Assembly (NCBI GenBank): GCA_020055645.1
Contig: CM034550.1
Span: forward strand, 7,435,501 to 7,499,500
Source: Tomocerus qinae
Lineage: Eukaryota > Arthropoda > Collembola > Entomobryomorpha > Tomoceridae
Length of the DNA: 64,000 nt
Direction: 5' to 3'
The translations under genes were made by a program, and so were the position numbers. The first letter of the stretch is position 1; every line of letters starts with the position of its first letter. Under the pieces are notes generated by a model. It was not told where the DNA came from and did not search any database. It saw only the letters and a list, made by a program, of their open reading frames with translations. Positions 22,465 to 35,429 of this stretch are shown here, one piece after another.

Positions 22465-24805
22465 TCAAGGGTTGTTCGCCTGGAACTCCTTCATAAACTC
22501 TTGCAATTTTCTCACTTGATCAGGCAGAATGGCATTGTAAAGCGAAGCACGGATCCCACCCACAGAGCGATGACCCTTAAGACCTAGAAGGCCCAGGGCT
22601 TTGGCTTCCTTTACGAATTTATTCTCCAGTGCTTCATCTTTCTTCACTCGGAATGGCACGTTCATACGACTTCTATTACTCGCATCTACAACACTTGTGT
22701 AATACCCATCCGAACTGTCCATCGCCGAATAAATCAAATCCGATTTCTCAATGCTTTGTTCTTCCATTGCTTCTACTCCTCCATTTTTCAGAACCCAATC
22801 AAATACCAGACCCATGCTGTAAATTCTGTAATTTTACAATAAAACTCACGTTACAGATTATTTTACCATAAACACAGGCGAAACTTAGAAAGTTTAACGA
22901 TTTCTTACGCAAAGCAGGGTGGAGTGTTATGAAGAGAATTTTCTTTGGCCATGATATTGTAATCTAAAACAGTTGGACAAATGGGCAAAGCATTTCCGAT
23001 TAAATCGTCACGAACAATAACAATTGTCACTCCCGCTGGTCCAATATTCTTTTGAGCTCCAGCGTAAATCACTCCGAACTGTTGAAAAAAGAATAGCAAT
23101 GAATAATTTTTAAAGCGCCATTTTCGATTTCATGCATCAGTTTTACACTTTTACACATTTTTTACTGTAGGCAAATCTAATTTTCTATTGTAGTAAATAG
23201 ATGTAGAAGATTTCCGGAATGCCGTATTGTGTGATATGCTAAAATAGCCGTACAGGCATTCATAGAAAATGAATTTTAACAAACCTTTGAGATATCTAAA
23301 GGCCTGGAGAAGATATTTGAGGACATATCAGCAACAAGAGGCACTCCGTTAGTTTCCGGTATAAATTGAAATTCTACTCCTTCGACGGTTTCATTAGCAC
23401 AATAATAAACGTAAGAAGCTTCAGGGTCCAATGTCCAGGTGGAAGGATCCGGAATTGACCCATATTTATCAAGTTTGGGATGAACCACATTGGGCTTTCC
23501 ATATTTACTCGCTTCTTTGGCTGCCTTGGAAGACCATGAGCCAGTTACAATATAATCAGCCTTTCCAGTTTTCCCAATTAAATTCAACGGCACTGCTGCA
23601 AATTGACCAGTTCCTCCTCCTTGCAAAAATAGAATTTTGTAGTTGTCGGGAACATTTCTGCAAAATCATTGAAAATATTTACTTAGCATTTGCTTATCCG
23701 TTTGAGCCACGTTAAATTCTCATTTCACAATTATATATACAGTTTATCTATCATTAAACCATTTCAAATGTCTGAAATATCTATTAAACTTTGTGCAGGT
23801 GTGCACAAATCCTACTTGAGTTTCACTTAATGGGCTGTTTAAGTAGCATTGACCTACTAAAATGTGCCATGTGCATGCTGATGATTCTTTTGCGGCCTAT
23901 TTTTACACTATTGTATGCTCGCAAAAAATCTGCAAAGTATAAACTATCGAACGCGTACATTTCTTCTTGTATTTATCTTGCATGTGCTTGCGGCTTTTGT
24001 TATATAGCACATACAATACACATGGGCATAATTTATACATTATAGGTACTTAAATGCGAAATGTTTTTACTTCATATATTTCCGCACTCATTTAATATGT
24101 ATCTTGTGCACAATAGAGCCTATAAATGACTTACAGAAGTTTTCTGGCCTTGTCAATAGTTGCATCAACTATAGCAGTGAACTCAGGTGATCTGTGGCTC
24201 ATCTCTAAAATGCTCACATGGCTTCCTCCAAGGTCTAATAGTTCATTCTGAGTTTGAAGCAAAACCTGCAATGCATACATTTAAATGCTGTATTACTTAT
24301 CAATATTATTATTAAAAATCTTAGCATTAGTAACAATTTCCAATTAATTGCAAATATATTATGCTATTCATTTAAAACGAAATTTTCAAGACCTAAAATA
24401 ATAAAACTCTTCAAAATTGACCGAATCTCTACTGGAAATTGCAAACCACTAAAATAATTATCCCATTTGAACCTACATTGTCAATTCAAAATATTTTTCG
24501 GCGAACCGAATAATTGATAAATAGGATATGAATTAGATATGTCTAAATATGTTTGAAATAAAATTGGTAATTTATAAATAACAAACCTCCTGTGGTAATT
24601 TGGCCGGTCCAGCCCCAAAGTAGATGAATTCTGACATTTCGAGAGTGCGAGTTGAATTGGGAATGTTGCCGTTGAGATTTGGGAAGGATTCTGGTTGAGT
24701 TTGAGTTGTGATTGCCGCAGTTGCAGTGTCAGTCGACGACGGCGGACTGAGGACTGATTTCAGAGTTTTATCGACTAAATGCTCAGCAAAAAGTGGAAGG
24801 TCCAT
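22465..24805 (-). CDS. PSAT1: phosphoserine aminotransferase
   Basis: Pyridoxal-phosphate enzyme of serine synthesis: 3-phosphohydroxypyruvate plus glutamate gives phosphoserine plus 2-oxoglutarate, in the cytosol. Five exons, 24587-24805, 24135-24265, 23285-23657, 22909-23078 and 22465-22825, make 417 residues. Recognised blocks: [11 protein letters not shown] near the start, [26 protein letters not shown], and the cofactor lysine K251 in [10 protein letters not shown]; the C-terminus has the family's [16 protein letters not shown]. The usual protein would begin at the internal Met57 ([10 protein letters not shown]). The frame is open upstream to ATG 24805, adding 56 Ser/Thr-rich residues; whether that start is used is open. 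All catalytic features are present. Confidence 0.93.
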
Positions 24806-27800
24806 ATCTTGTAAGTATAGAGATGGAGAGCCACTTATACACACGCCACACGCTATGATAATATCAAAGGCATAGTAAATATATCGTTACTTACACTTAG
24901 TACAGTGTATTCATTCAAAGTAGGTTGTTGCACAAGTATAGAAGGATAAGGATCGAAGAAACAACATTCCCACTACGGAGTGTGGTATTTGTACTAGACT
25001 GAGTGGAAAGAGTCGTGTAAGCAGATTCTAGTATATTTTATATACTCCAGGAGAGTAAGTAGTGGTTAACTAGTAATATCTAGTAATGAACTGCTATATA
25101 CAAATGTTTTATATATCAAACTTTATATAAGCGATATGACATGAGGAAAATATGTACAACTCCAGCAGCAGGTCGGGTAGTTGGCCAAAGAACTAAAAAC
25201 TTTAGGTATAGTAGCGTGAAAACTACGGATATTATAATAATGCTTGGGCCAATTTACTCATGAAACGAGATAAGTCGCCAAGATAAATCTGACAGGACCA
25301 ACAGCAAACGCGAACTTATGCTATGTGGAAGGAGATGTGGCCAAGTTAAAATGTGGAGCAGCCTCCTTCCTGCTCTTTCTCCAGTCACCCGGATCTTTAT
25401 ATGTATTTATTCCCTATCTCTTATATATGTTTGTCTTCCAATTGTGTTGGATTGTATATAGGTAAAGGTATTATGTGTATACTAACCTCTCCTGGCCCTA
25501 CCACTTCCCCTTTGACTTTTCCAGCATGCAATACTCAAATAAAGTGAAGGACACGTACACAACACGCTAGGCTGCAATAGAAATTTAAACTTACTCTCCT
25601 GGAATATTAATCAACTGTAAATAATTCCGTAGCAAGTAGAAGCTGTACTAACCCTTGCTAATCTTTCCTTTCTTCAAATGTACCTATATTCTATGTAGAT
25701 CGTTTATTTAGGTATAGTATGTAGTTCGAGTGGGTATTCTTTGTAATATTAAATTATTTAGGATTATAGTAGTACGAAAGGGTAAGTAAGGCTAAGTGAT
25801 CGACTCCTCTTCTCAATACTTGTGGTTCTCTAAGCCATTAAGTTTTTTTTCGTCAGTAAGTAAAAGACCACTCAGATCATATGACTATGCCATACCCACA
25901 TCGGAAAAACGTCACAGTAATGTTGTCATATTTTTTGATTTGCTCTCATGGTGAATTGCACTTTGCCACTGCCCATACAGAAGTATTGCGCTCTCTTACA
26001 CAATACTTGATCTATAGATTCTTTATTTACCTCGGTTGGATAGTTTCTTTTTAGTAATCGCTATGCGCATAAGTAAAGGTACACTCCACAAAATAGAATA
26101 CATCTATTATGTATGTAGGTTGCTCGATACCATTTGCACTTTTCTACTTTATCGATATACTATACAGTCTTGTGTTGTTGGGATGAATAAATAAATTATA
26201 TCTGTAGAAATCTACTGCATTTTTTATTTTTGTGCTTGTATATATGTATTAAATAGACCTTGCCAACTCTTTAAGCATTATTATTAGTATGATGAACATG
26301 AATAGAATCTGTTATGAAATAATGCACAGGCATGAGTACGTGGGTAATTTTTACTACACAGATCTTGATTCTGCTTAATTTACTTAGGTATATTTAGCAT
26401 GACATGTATAATCTACGTAGGGGTAGTAACCACATTGCATTTGAGGAGCTTCTTGTAAAGTTACTTCAGTGTAGCTATTGTACGTAGAAAAAGGATTACC
26501 ATCATCTCAAGGCCATACTGGAAATAACGAGATAATGGGATTTGATAAACTCCTCTAGGCATTTACACATTCCATGACATAACTTTTACTGTAGATCACA
26601 AGTTCACAGTTCATCACAGTTTATTTCTAAAGCATAGGCGTGGATGATAATATTACATAATCAGGTCACATGTACGATGAGTGCAATTAAAATGTAATAC
26701 CAGATAACACTGACAATTATACCGGTCTATAATGATTATCGAAAATAATTCAAATATTTGTGTCAACAGGAAAGGGACGCTAATCGACCTATTATAATTA
26801 ATTTCTAAGTATTAAAAGATTTTTCAGCATTTTATTTCTCAGGGAATTCAACTCTGTTGTAAAAAATCAGGTACGACCGTATGAATTGGATTTTGTAGAT
26901 ATGTAGGCCGTTGGTAAACCTAAGTGAAATTATTCATAGAATGTATTGTAGTACCATGTATGTGGCAGCTTATTATCCTAGATTAGGACTGAGTAGCATG
27001 TAGGTAGCATGAATAGAATTGCAGATGCTTCAACAACATCAACATTTTCAAATAGTCAAAATCAACATTCTCGTAACGCTTAGAACCACCAAAATAAAAT
27101 AAAATAAAGTACTGATTAAGTGCAGCTTAACTTTACAGCTTATGACAAATCAGATCTCAAAGAGAATGAAAATTGTTTCAGTAATTCATTAATCCTTCGA
27201 TAATATTGGGACGTTGAATTTAACAACTTCAACCTAACAAAGACTGAGTACTACGCTATAGATTGGTCCAAATGAAATGACAGCACTAAATTGTAATAAT
27301 AATAATAACTCACAAAATAATAACGGTTCAAACCTTACCTAAGAAAGTAGAGCAAAATTTAAATTTTAAATGGGACCTTTAGCAAATATGGTTAAGTTAT
27401 TACATCCAGGTATTTAGTTAATGATGTTATAATCTGGACTTTGACAATCTACACGTGTTTGTCCGTAAATGTAAAATGTTTTTATGCCTTAATCAAATAC
27501 ATATGTTCATGTTGTCCGTGCTCTTTTCTATCAATGAATTCAAAAAATGACTCATTAATAAACTATAGTTTTCTGGCTTATGAAAAAACCAGGAAGTCAG
27601 GAAAACACAAAATTGTGTCATTAGGACTTAGGACATTCTGAATAGCTTGCATTTAAATTGTGATAAAATTGTATTTTATTATTTTTTCTGAATATGTATG
27701 GCTATTCTATAGTTCAGATTGCTAGTTACTTCTTTGCTTGCAGCAATAACAGTATTGCCCCGTGAGCTGTTATTTTTTACTATGTTATTACTAAAAGATC

Positions 27801-28852
27801 AAAAAATCTCAGCATGAAATAAATATTTGTTACCCATTACATAGAAATAATCTGGGACCTAATTTACAGAGTTTTAAGGTGTACTACTGCATTTAGTAGG
27901 TTACAGATTACGGAGATTACAGATTCAGAGCAATTTCTAATCCTGAGACTAATTTCTGAACAAATATTTAATTCATGATAAAGGAAGGGATCTAAAACTA
28001 TTTATTCATGATAAATTCTTTTGTGAGTGGCACATTGTGATCATTAAGCTATACATGCTACTGTTTCTTCATGGGTAGAATACAGAGATGATAAAGACAA
28101 TATACTATTTAAGTATATAAATTCGGTTTGTTTCCTTCTGAAAATAGGAGATTTCATGTAAGTTTTAATATTATTCTTGACGAGCAGTTAGATCCTCATT
28201 TACCTTTCAATTGTGAGTTGAATAAGACAGTTTGTCTACTAAATATTTCCATCACAGACGGATTCGTGCTCCTGAAATTATAATTGGGTGAGCTCTTCTG
28301 TAAAGAATACTTGAAATAAATCATGAACTTCCTATCCGTGTTTTAAAATGATGGATATATTATTCATCAAAGTTGTCACCGTTGACTGTATTTCGTTTAA
28401 ATTCATTTTTTAATTCAGTGTCAGTAGCAAAAAACTAAAAAAAGTACATTATAAATGAGTGCGTGCTGGTCTTGCTGGTTTTTCGTTTTATAATTATCAT
28501 ATCACCCTAGGCTAAACAAGTCTTAGCCATTTTTCAAGCATATGACTCAGTAATCATTAAATAAACAAGAGAGAGTTTACTTATCGTTAGTCGCACTTGG
28601 ATTCGCAATTAATAAACGCAAGCATTGAAATTATTCCTTTAAAAAACTTTTATTCTTGATTTCTTAATTTCCAGTAGGATTATATTACTTTATTTGTCTC
28701 ACCATATCCTTAAGTATTATATTTATTTACAGATATTATATAGATAGCTACAACTAGTACAAAGTGTATTGACAATTGACAAATCCGTGTACTAATTTTT
28801 CTTAAAGATAAAATGGAAATGTTTTTCTAAACGTTGCTACTGATTTTAGAAA
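24806..28852. other. long intergenic region, no gene seen
   Basis: About 4 kb without a convincing exon. It should hold the PSAT promoter at its left end. At its right end, from about 28236, it matches the upstream region of transporter B (from about 35985), so that part belongs to the A/B duplication unit. Open frames here are short and lack splice or family support. Confidence 0.5.
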
Positions 28853-31800
28853 ATGGAATCAATCATTGTAAACACAACCGAGTCTATTTTATTCAGCAAC
28901 GGTGCACAGCTAGCTGAAAAGTTTCGATGGCCAGAATACGTTGTCTTCGTTTTAATTTTAGTATCGTCCTCTGCAATTGGCATTTTCTATGGATGTTTCG
29001 GATCTAAGCAAAAGAGTGCAGAGGAATTTTTAATGGCCAATCGGCAGATGTCTTCATTCCCTGTGTCACTGTCATTAATATCAAGGTGATCATGTTAAAA
29101 TATTTTAATGAATTCTTTGACTTCCAGCTGTAACGGACGGAATTGTTCTTTTCAGCTTTGTTAGTGCAATTACAATACTTGGGACGCCTATAGAGGTATG
29201 GAAATTAACATATATGGCAACTTGTTGAATGTCTAATTATCTTCACATGGAATTTTTAATTTACTAAGGTTTACTTCTACTCTTCACAAATTGTGTTGAC
29301 ATTTTTCGCATTTATCCCCTTGACTTTTGCGCTTGGATATTTGTACATTCCGGTCTATTGGAACTTGAAGCTCAATTCTGTTTATGAGGTTCAGAAATAT
29401 TTTCACATAAATGTACTACCTTTTGCACTTCATAACTATATTTTCATAGATATTGTTTTTTGGGATGACATGATTTTAGTATCTCAATCTAAGATTTCGC
29501 AGTCGCAAGCTTCAGGTCTTGGTGTCTATAATCAACATGTCCTATGCTGTAATTTCATTTAAATACCTTAATAATTTCAGTATTTTCTAACTTGATTATG
29601 GGTTTTAATAATTAGGATACACATCGATGTTTCTTTGCAGATAATTTACATGGCTGTTTGTGTACATGCTCCAGGTTAAAAAATATCATTACACTAGTTA
29701 AAGTTGTTTAGTGCTAAAATATTATGAATGAATCAAATCCACAAGTAAACTATTGTTCTTCTTTTTGCCTAACCGCCAGCTCTTGGATTAAGCCAAGGTA
29801 ATTGACCAAAATAAGATTCATCGGGTTAGTTTGTAATCTTATCAACATTCGAGGCTCAAGATTAAATCCTTTTTCGTAATATAAAGTTGTAAATTATTTG
29901 TTTGTTTGTCTTTGTTTATCATTTTATTGTTGATCATCCATTTACATGGATTTAATGAAAATGTGCACTAAAATTTCGCTATTTTACTGTTACAGTTACA
30001 GGTTTTGGTGACAAGGGATCAACTGCGGCTGTTTTCTTAGTTTGCATTTTCTACTCTTCCGTGGTAAGGATTTTAGTTTATGAGTTGTGATGGCCATCAT
30101 GAGAGATCTCAAATTAGAAATCGGTGAAGCAGTCTCACCTGAGGGAGATTTATGTGAATGCTCTGCTTTGATTACTTTTACAGTGCCCACCACAGCCCGT
30201 TCTCATGAAATATTAATTACTCTTGCTCTGATGAGTATTTAATTCAGTAAAATTTTTGCAGGGTGGATTAAAATCAGGCTAGAATGATAAAATATTATCC
30301 AGAGAGTCGTTTATACCTAGGACGTAACTTCCCGGCAAATGAAAAGTCCAATAGTTTTCAGAAAGTACAACTTGATAATATTTCAGGCATTTTATATTTT
30401 CAATATTCAATATGAATATTTGACTACCATGCAAATTGTATCGAGTATGAAAAATTGAATGGAACTTCAAAGTCCGAAAAAAGACGTCCTCGGTATAAAC
30501 TACTCTACAGGAAGTAACTCGTGTTTTCGAAATCAGTATTATGGGCCGATACACTGCAATGTATTATCATGGTCGGATCTCTATCACTAATCGCAATAAA
30601 AGGAATAATTGACACTGGAGGATGGAACGAAGTTTGGAAAATCGCTGATAGAGGTGGACGTATCCAGTTCTTTAAGTAAAAATAGCTCACAACTTTAAAT
30701 CAAATTTTTTGGGTTTTTTAAATAAAAAACAACGCATCGTTATCGATTTTGTAAATAAATATCAGCTTTGATCCGGACCCAAGAGTCCGTCACACTTTCT
30801 GGACAGCTATTATCGGTGGCTATTTTTTCTGGCTTCCTGCATTTGTCAGCACCCAGTCTCAACTTCAAAGATTTTTATCCCTCCCCAGTATGTCTCGTGT
30901 ATGGAGGTATTTTACTAATTTAATTGTTTATATCCACAGTACAAACTTTCATAAATATAACCAACATTATTCTCATTTTGTTTTAGAGCTCTTATCATCA
31001 ATGTATTTGGATTCATCTTCTTGTTTGTTACACTTTTTCTTTGTGGTCTTGTTATCTACGCGAAATACTATGACTGTGATCCTGTAACTTCTGGGGCAAG
31101 AACTATGCATAAACATTTTTAATACATAATTGTTTGGCGCAAGTAATTTTACTAATTGTTTTATTTATGTAATTTAGCTAGTCAAGTCTTCAGATCAAAT
31201 TCTGCCTTTGTATGTAATGCAGGTAAGATTGTATTTATACTTCTCGTTATATATAGCTGTTAGTGGGAATCTCAATATAATTCCAGCCATTAGACGTACA
31301 TCGATTAGATACATATAGATATAGGTATGGGTATAAATTCAGTTTATTTCTGTGACCCAATTAAAAATAGTCACAAGAACATATTATCTCCAATAAATAG
31401 TCACTCTAACCAAGATTAATAAAATATGGGTACATAGGTTTTTAGGCAAATTTGCATCTTCAAGTGTGCCATTATAATAATATACAAATAGTGACGATTT
31501 GCATTTTCTGCAGGTGCTGGGAGATATACCTGGACTTCCTGGAATTTTTGTAGGTCAGTAATTTAAGCTTTGTAATGATTGTGAAAAATTTAAACTGAAA
31601 ATTTAGATGCATTTCCGTAATAATCTGTGTTATCTATATAGGTGGCATCACGTGTGCATCTTTGAGGTAATTTTTTGCTTCGTCAAACAAGATGTACATT
31701 TATAAATGCTATTTTAATTTACTATTTTTTTCTTCCAAATCTGGATTTTAATAGCTCCGTCTCAAGTGCTTTGAATTCGTTTGCATCTATCCTGACCTAT

Positions 31801-32605
31801 GACTACATTAAAGTATGGAAGCCCAAGATGTCGGACACGAAGTTGTCTTATGTGTCCAAGGGTGTAAGTGCTGCAGTAGGGTTTCTGTCATTTGGTTTAG
31901 TTTACGGGGCAGAATACATGGGAAATGTTGTACCAGCTGCTGCAATGCTCGGAGGAATTTTAGGAGCTCCAGTCAGTGCGATTTTCACTTTGGGAATGTT
32001 TTTCCCTTGGGCAAATGCTAAGGTTCGTATTGTATTTTCACTTTTTCTAGATTTTTTGCCAGTTGCATGTTCTTCAAGTGAAAATCATGAATGGTTTATA
32101 TAAAGGGTTTAAAATACTTATTTTTTAATAGGGATGTCTACTTGGTCTTGTCTCCGGTACTATTGTGTTAATTTCTTTTGTTGTGGGAACTCTGGTGACA
32201 ACTTCTCGGAAGCTTTTACCAAATCAAAAACTACCATTATCTACTGGAGGATGCTATGAAGAGAGTTCCCAGCATATGCTAGAAGGATACGCTTACACAG
32301 CAGAAAATGATTTCAGTTTTTCAAAAGATGCTTGGAAAGAACGGGATGATAGTATTCTAATCCAAATACTCTCATTATCTTACGTGTGGGTCCCAACCAT
32401 GGGATTTTCTATTACTTTGTTTCTAGGATTTTTCTTCAGTGTAGTTGTATCTTTGTGCCAAAAGCAAAAGAGAACTCCAAGGAAGTATTTTAGCCAACCC
32501 GTATTAACGATGTGGGAGAAAATTCTACCCAGACGATTTTTGTACAAATGGGTAGAAGAATTTGATGAAGAGGACAACGAAATGAAACAAGTAGATGATT
32601 CCTAA
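28853..32605 (+). CDS. SLC5 sodium/solute symporter A (SMCT/SMVT-like)
   Basis: Sodium-driven plasma-membrane carrier of monocarboxylates, vitamins or similar anions by family; the substrate cannot be told. Sixteen exons: 28853-29085, 29156-29195, 29269-29388, 29480-29548, 29641-29674, 29780-29797, 29996-30063, 30262-30277, 30537-30675, 30766-30906, 30987-31095, 31178-31222, 31514-31553, 31642-31666, 31755-32022, 32132-32605, giving 612 residues, the usual family length. Key blocks: WPEYVVFVLIL (TM1), GGLKSVLWADTLQ, DPRVRHTFW, MxNVVPAAAMLGG, GMFFPWANAK. Exons of 18 and 16 nt are needed to keep these blocks. Introns after 30277 and 31095 start with GC, not GT. The protein nearly equals that of gene B. 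An LTR element sits 13 bp after the stop. Confidence 0.88.
31280..31492. repeat. 213-bp island identical to 39181-39393 (intron of gene A)
   Basis: Within the intron between exons 12 and 13 a 213-base block is identical to the matching intron of gene B, while the bases on each side differ and other introns of the pair show many changes and indels. Confidence 0.85.
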
Positions 32606-32618
32606 ATATTGTATCTAT

Positions 32619-33161
32619 TGTTATGTTTTAAAAATAACGTTAACAATTAATTAAAATAAGCGAAATAGCTTTATTAATGAAGATTGTTAGGTTAGAGTTC
32701 TAACTAAAGACAAACTAAAGATGTTACAGAACGATATCGGGTCCCTAACTAAAGACAAAGTACCTACGTACAAGTATTTATACTAAAATTTGAACTAATT
32801 ATAAATCGGTATTTGTCACAGAGGAAATGATGTAAATAACAGTCTATGTAGGTTAAATCACACATCAGATAACAAGAATAAGAATGAAAACATCACATAA
32901 CAGAAGTGTTTGTCAATACGGTCATAAAATAAAGGAAAAAGGAAAGGGTCAGCATTTTATAAATAGTACTACATACATCGCATAATAACAGATTAAATAA
33001 CATAGCACATAAGATTATGGGATAACATGGACATATAGGTATTTTTAGGTATTGAAAGGAAATAATTTTATGTATGGCACATTCACGTACTACATACTTG
33101 TTCTAAATTACATCAGTTTTAAAGTATCGATCTATGAACTAAATTTTCAAAATTCTTAACA
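32619..33161 (-). repeat. LTR (3' copy in element orientation)
   Basis: 543 bp, identical by eye to 35430-35972. Since it begins 13 bp after the stop of transporter A, it probably supplies or changes that gene's 3' UTR. Confidence 0.9.
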
Positions 33162-33424
33162 CTCCCAAAGCTAGACTGGAAATACGTCCCTGTATTTCCA
33201 TTACAACATTCAATTTCTTTTTAAATTAATCTTCTAACGATTAAGAGTTTTATGAACTTAGAAATTACATTTCAAATTATTTAATAATTAAATTACTTAA
33301 CGAATCAAATTCTTACAAGAATGGACAAGTATGTTAAATGAACAAATGATGATTGTACAAAGTTAAACCAAAACATAAGTTACGGCAAAACAACTCGTGA
33401 CTAATACTACGTTATTGTACATAC

Positions 33425-33550
33425 TGGTTTACGGCACAAGTCCGATTTACGGCAATAATTCTCTCAAGTCCGACTTACGGCAATTTTTATTCCGAATTAC
33501 GGCACATTTTCTCTAGATTCCGAATTACGGCACCACCGAATTACAGTAAT
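33425..33550. repeat. short interspersed tccgaattacggca repeats in LTR element
   Basis: Five or six copies of a 12-15 base word (tccgA/Tttacggca and variants) occur at irregular spacing of about 20-30 bp. They lie in the interior of the non-autonomous element. Confidence 0.6.
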
Positions 33551-34247
33551 TGCACAACGTGTATTAATTAGGATTCGCATGTGCTGAACAAAATCATCAT
33601 GAAACAAAACTAAAAATTTGTCAACTAAAACAAATTCATGACTATGTAAACGTGCTTTTCAAAAAAACATCATTTGTTTATAAAACCATTCTAAGAAAGA
33701 CATTAGATACTAAATCGCACAAATAATTTTTGTTAACAGTGAAATTTTTAGACAGAATTTTTTTCTCTTTAAAGAATCTTTTTTAGCTTAGCTTGCATAA
33801 GCAATAAAATTACTGCTTATACGTTTTCAAATAAATTTTACAAATTACATGGAATAGAAACTGGTTTCGTGCTTACAAACAAAAAGCTACACACTTAAAA
33901 CTAGAGTGAAATTTCTAACAAAATTCTATTAGCTGAATTATTTTTTTTGAGACTAGACGGACGGAAAAACCAAGTTCTTTATAATTTTTGCTCAATGTAC
34001 CCATGTTTCGTTAGTTCACTTGAGATCCTGTTCTCGAAAAAGATATATAGAGGTATTATGAAACCTACTTGGGTTGGGGTAGTTCTACATGCACTATTTC
34101 TCAAAACTTTATGAATCGAACTAATACGTCACTATTAAGGGTAGGTTTATATCAGCAGAATCTTGGCCTAACTTGCCCTATTTCCATGAAGATCTGCCTA
34201 AATTGTATATTCTACTTCCAGAGCAGCAACCCTACTGCTATTAACGC

Positions 34248-34286
34248 ACTACAACTGGTTCACCTCTAAAATAAACCAGTTGTAGT
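34248..34286. repeat. 13-bp perfect hairpin in LTR element
   Basis: actacaactggtt (34248-34260) pairs with aaccagttgtagt (34274-34286) around a 13-base loop. Its role is unknown; in a non-autonomous element a packaging or dimer structure is conceivable, but this is only a guess. Confidence 0.6.
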
Positions 34287-34710
34287 CGAATTTGGCCAAA
34301 TTCGGGGTGGCACCCCGCCACCCGCTGTAATTGTCTATGACATTGCCTGAAATTGTCTATTCATGGTTTAGTACTAATTTTCGTTTCTGTCAGGGTTCCT
34401 AAATCCATATTAGATTACAAAAGAGAACTAACAGTGTCTGGGCTGAACACATTTTCAAAACTCACAGAAAAAGAAACTTGTTTTCCGTCTAATCTTTACA
34501 TGTAGCGTTTAACTATGAATTTAAAATTATCTACCTTACCACTTTTAATGGAAGTTAAACGGCTGACAACAACATCGACGAGTTTTTAAGGGCTTCTTAG
34601 ATTTTAACGTGGATGAAATATGGCACTATCTGTTGTCTGGTGCTGGAACACATCTTCGGTAATTAAAACTGGATCTTCTCACGACGGCTCGTACTTGAAT
34701 AAAACTCGGT

Positions 34711-35030
34711 TGTTGGGACTGGAAAACACCTCGGGTGTTGGAACTGGAACACATCTTGGGTGTTGAACTGGAACACGTCTCGGGTGTTGGAACTGGAACA
34801 CATCTCGGGTGTTGGAACTGGAACACATCTCGGGTGTTGGAACTGGAACACGTCTCGGGTGTTGGAACTGGAACACATCTCGGGTGTTGGAACTGGACCA
34901 CATCTGGGGTGTTGGAACTGGAAAACGGCCATGATGCTGGAACTGGAAAACGGCCATGATGCTGGAACTGGAAAACGGCCATGATGCTGGAACTGGAAAA
35001 CGGCCATGATGCTGGAACTGGAAGGCACTT
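34711..35030. repeat. 25-bp minisatellite, about 12 copies, two unit variants
   Basis: Units of the type ctggaacacatctcgggtg-ttggaa (about eight) are followed by four of the type ctggaaaacggccatgatg-ctggaa. The unit length of 25 is not a multiple of three, so several frames on both strands stay open as an artefact. Confidence 0.9.
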
Positions 35031-35410
35031 GAACACCTTTTGAAGCTGTGATACTGCCGTTTACATTGGAAACACTTAGATTCACTAAATTTTATTTGAG
35101 TATCGTTGTTGGTTGGACAATAAACACGTGCTGATTATTATAAGGAGGAAACTGTTCGAAAGACGTAACGGTCGAATTTTCAGAAAAGTTCGTCATTGTT
35201 AAAATGATTTACAATTTTAATAGAACTTGAAATTGTTAATGTAAACTTTATGTGAATTGTTACGTGTTTACTTATGTGTATCTGACGACTGTATTAATAC
35301 AAAAGCCGGAGTTAGGACCCTACTAAATAAACAACTGAAAAATTTGGGAGAGACTTGATCTAAAGCCCATTAAGGCAAAAAGTATGACGACTAATTACCG
35401 GGATCAAATC

Positions 35411-35427
35411 CCGTGGTTTCGGTACCA
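35411..35427 (-). promoter_or_regulatory. primer-binding site of non-autonomous LTR element
   Basis: On the minus strand the LTR end (...TAACA) is followed by aa and then TGGTACCGAAACCACGG. The TGG start and two-base spacing fit a tRNA primer site. I could not assign the tRNA. Confidence 0.65.
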
Positions 35428-35429
35428 TT

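Noticed and set aside
33425-33550. Regularly repeated short words considered as a CRISPR-like array
   Set aside because: The spacing is irregular, copies vary, and the context is a eukaryotic LTR element.
34626-35085. Long overlapping Pro/Gln/Ser-rich frames on both strands
   Set aside because: They are produced by the 25-bp minisatellite, whose unit length keeps several frames open; no start context, splice or family support.
35370-35427. tRNA-like T-arm and acceptor end (gggatcaaatccc...tacca)
   Set aside because: No matching 5' acceptor half, D-arm or anticodon arm upstream; better explained as the primer-binding region of the LTR element.
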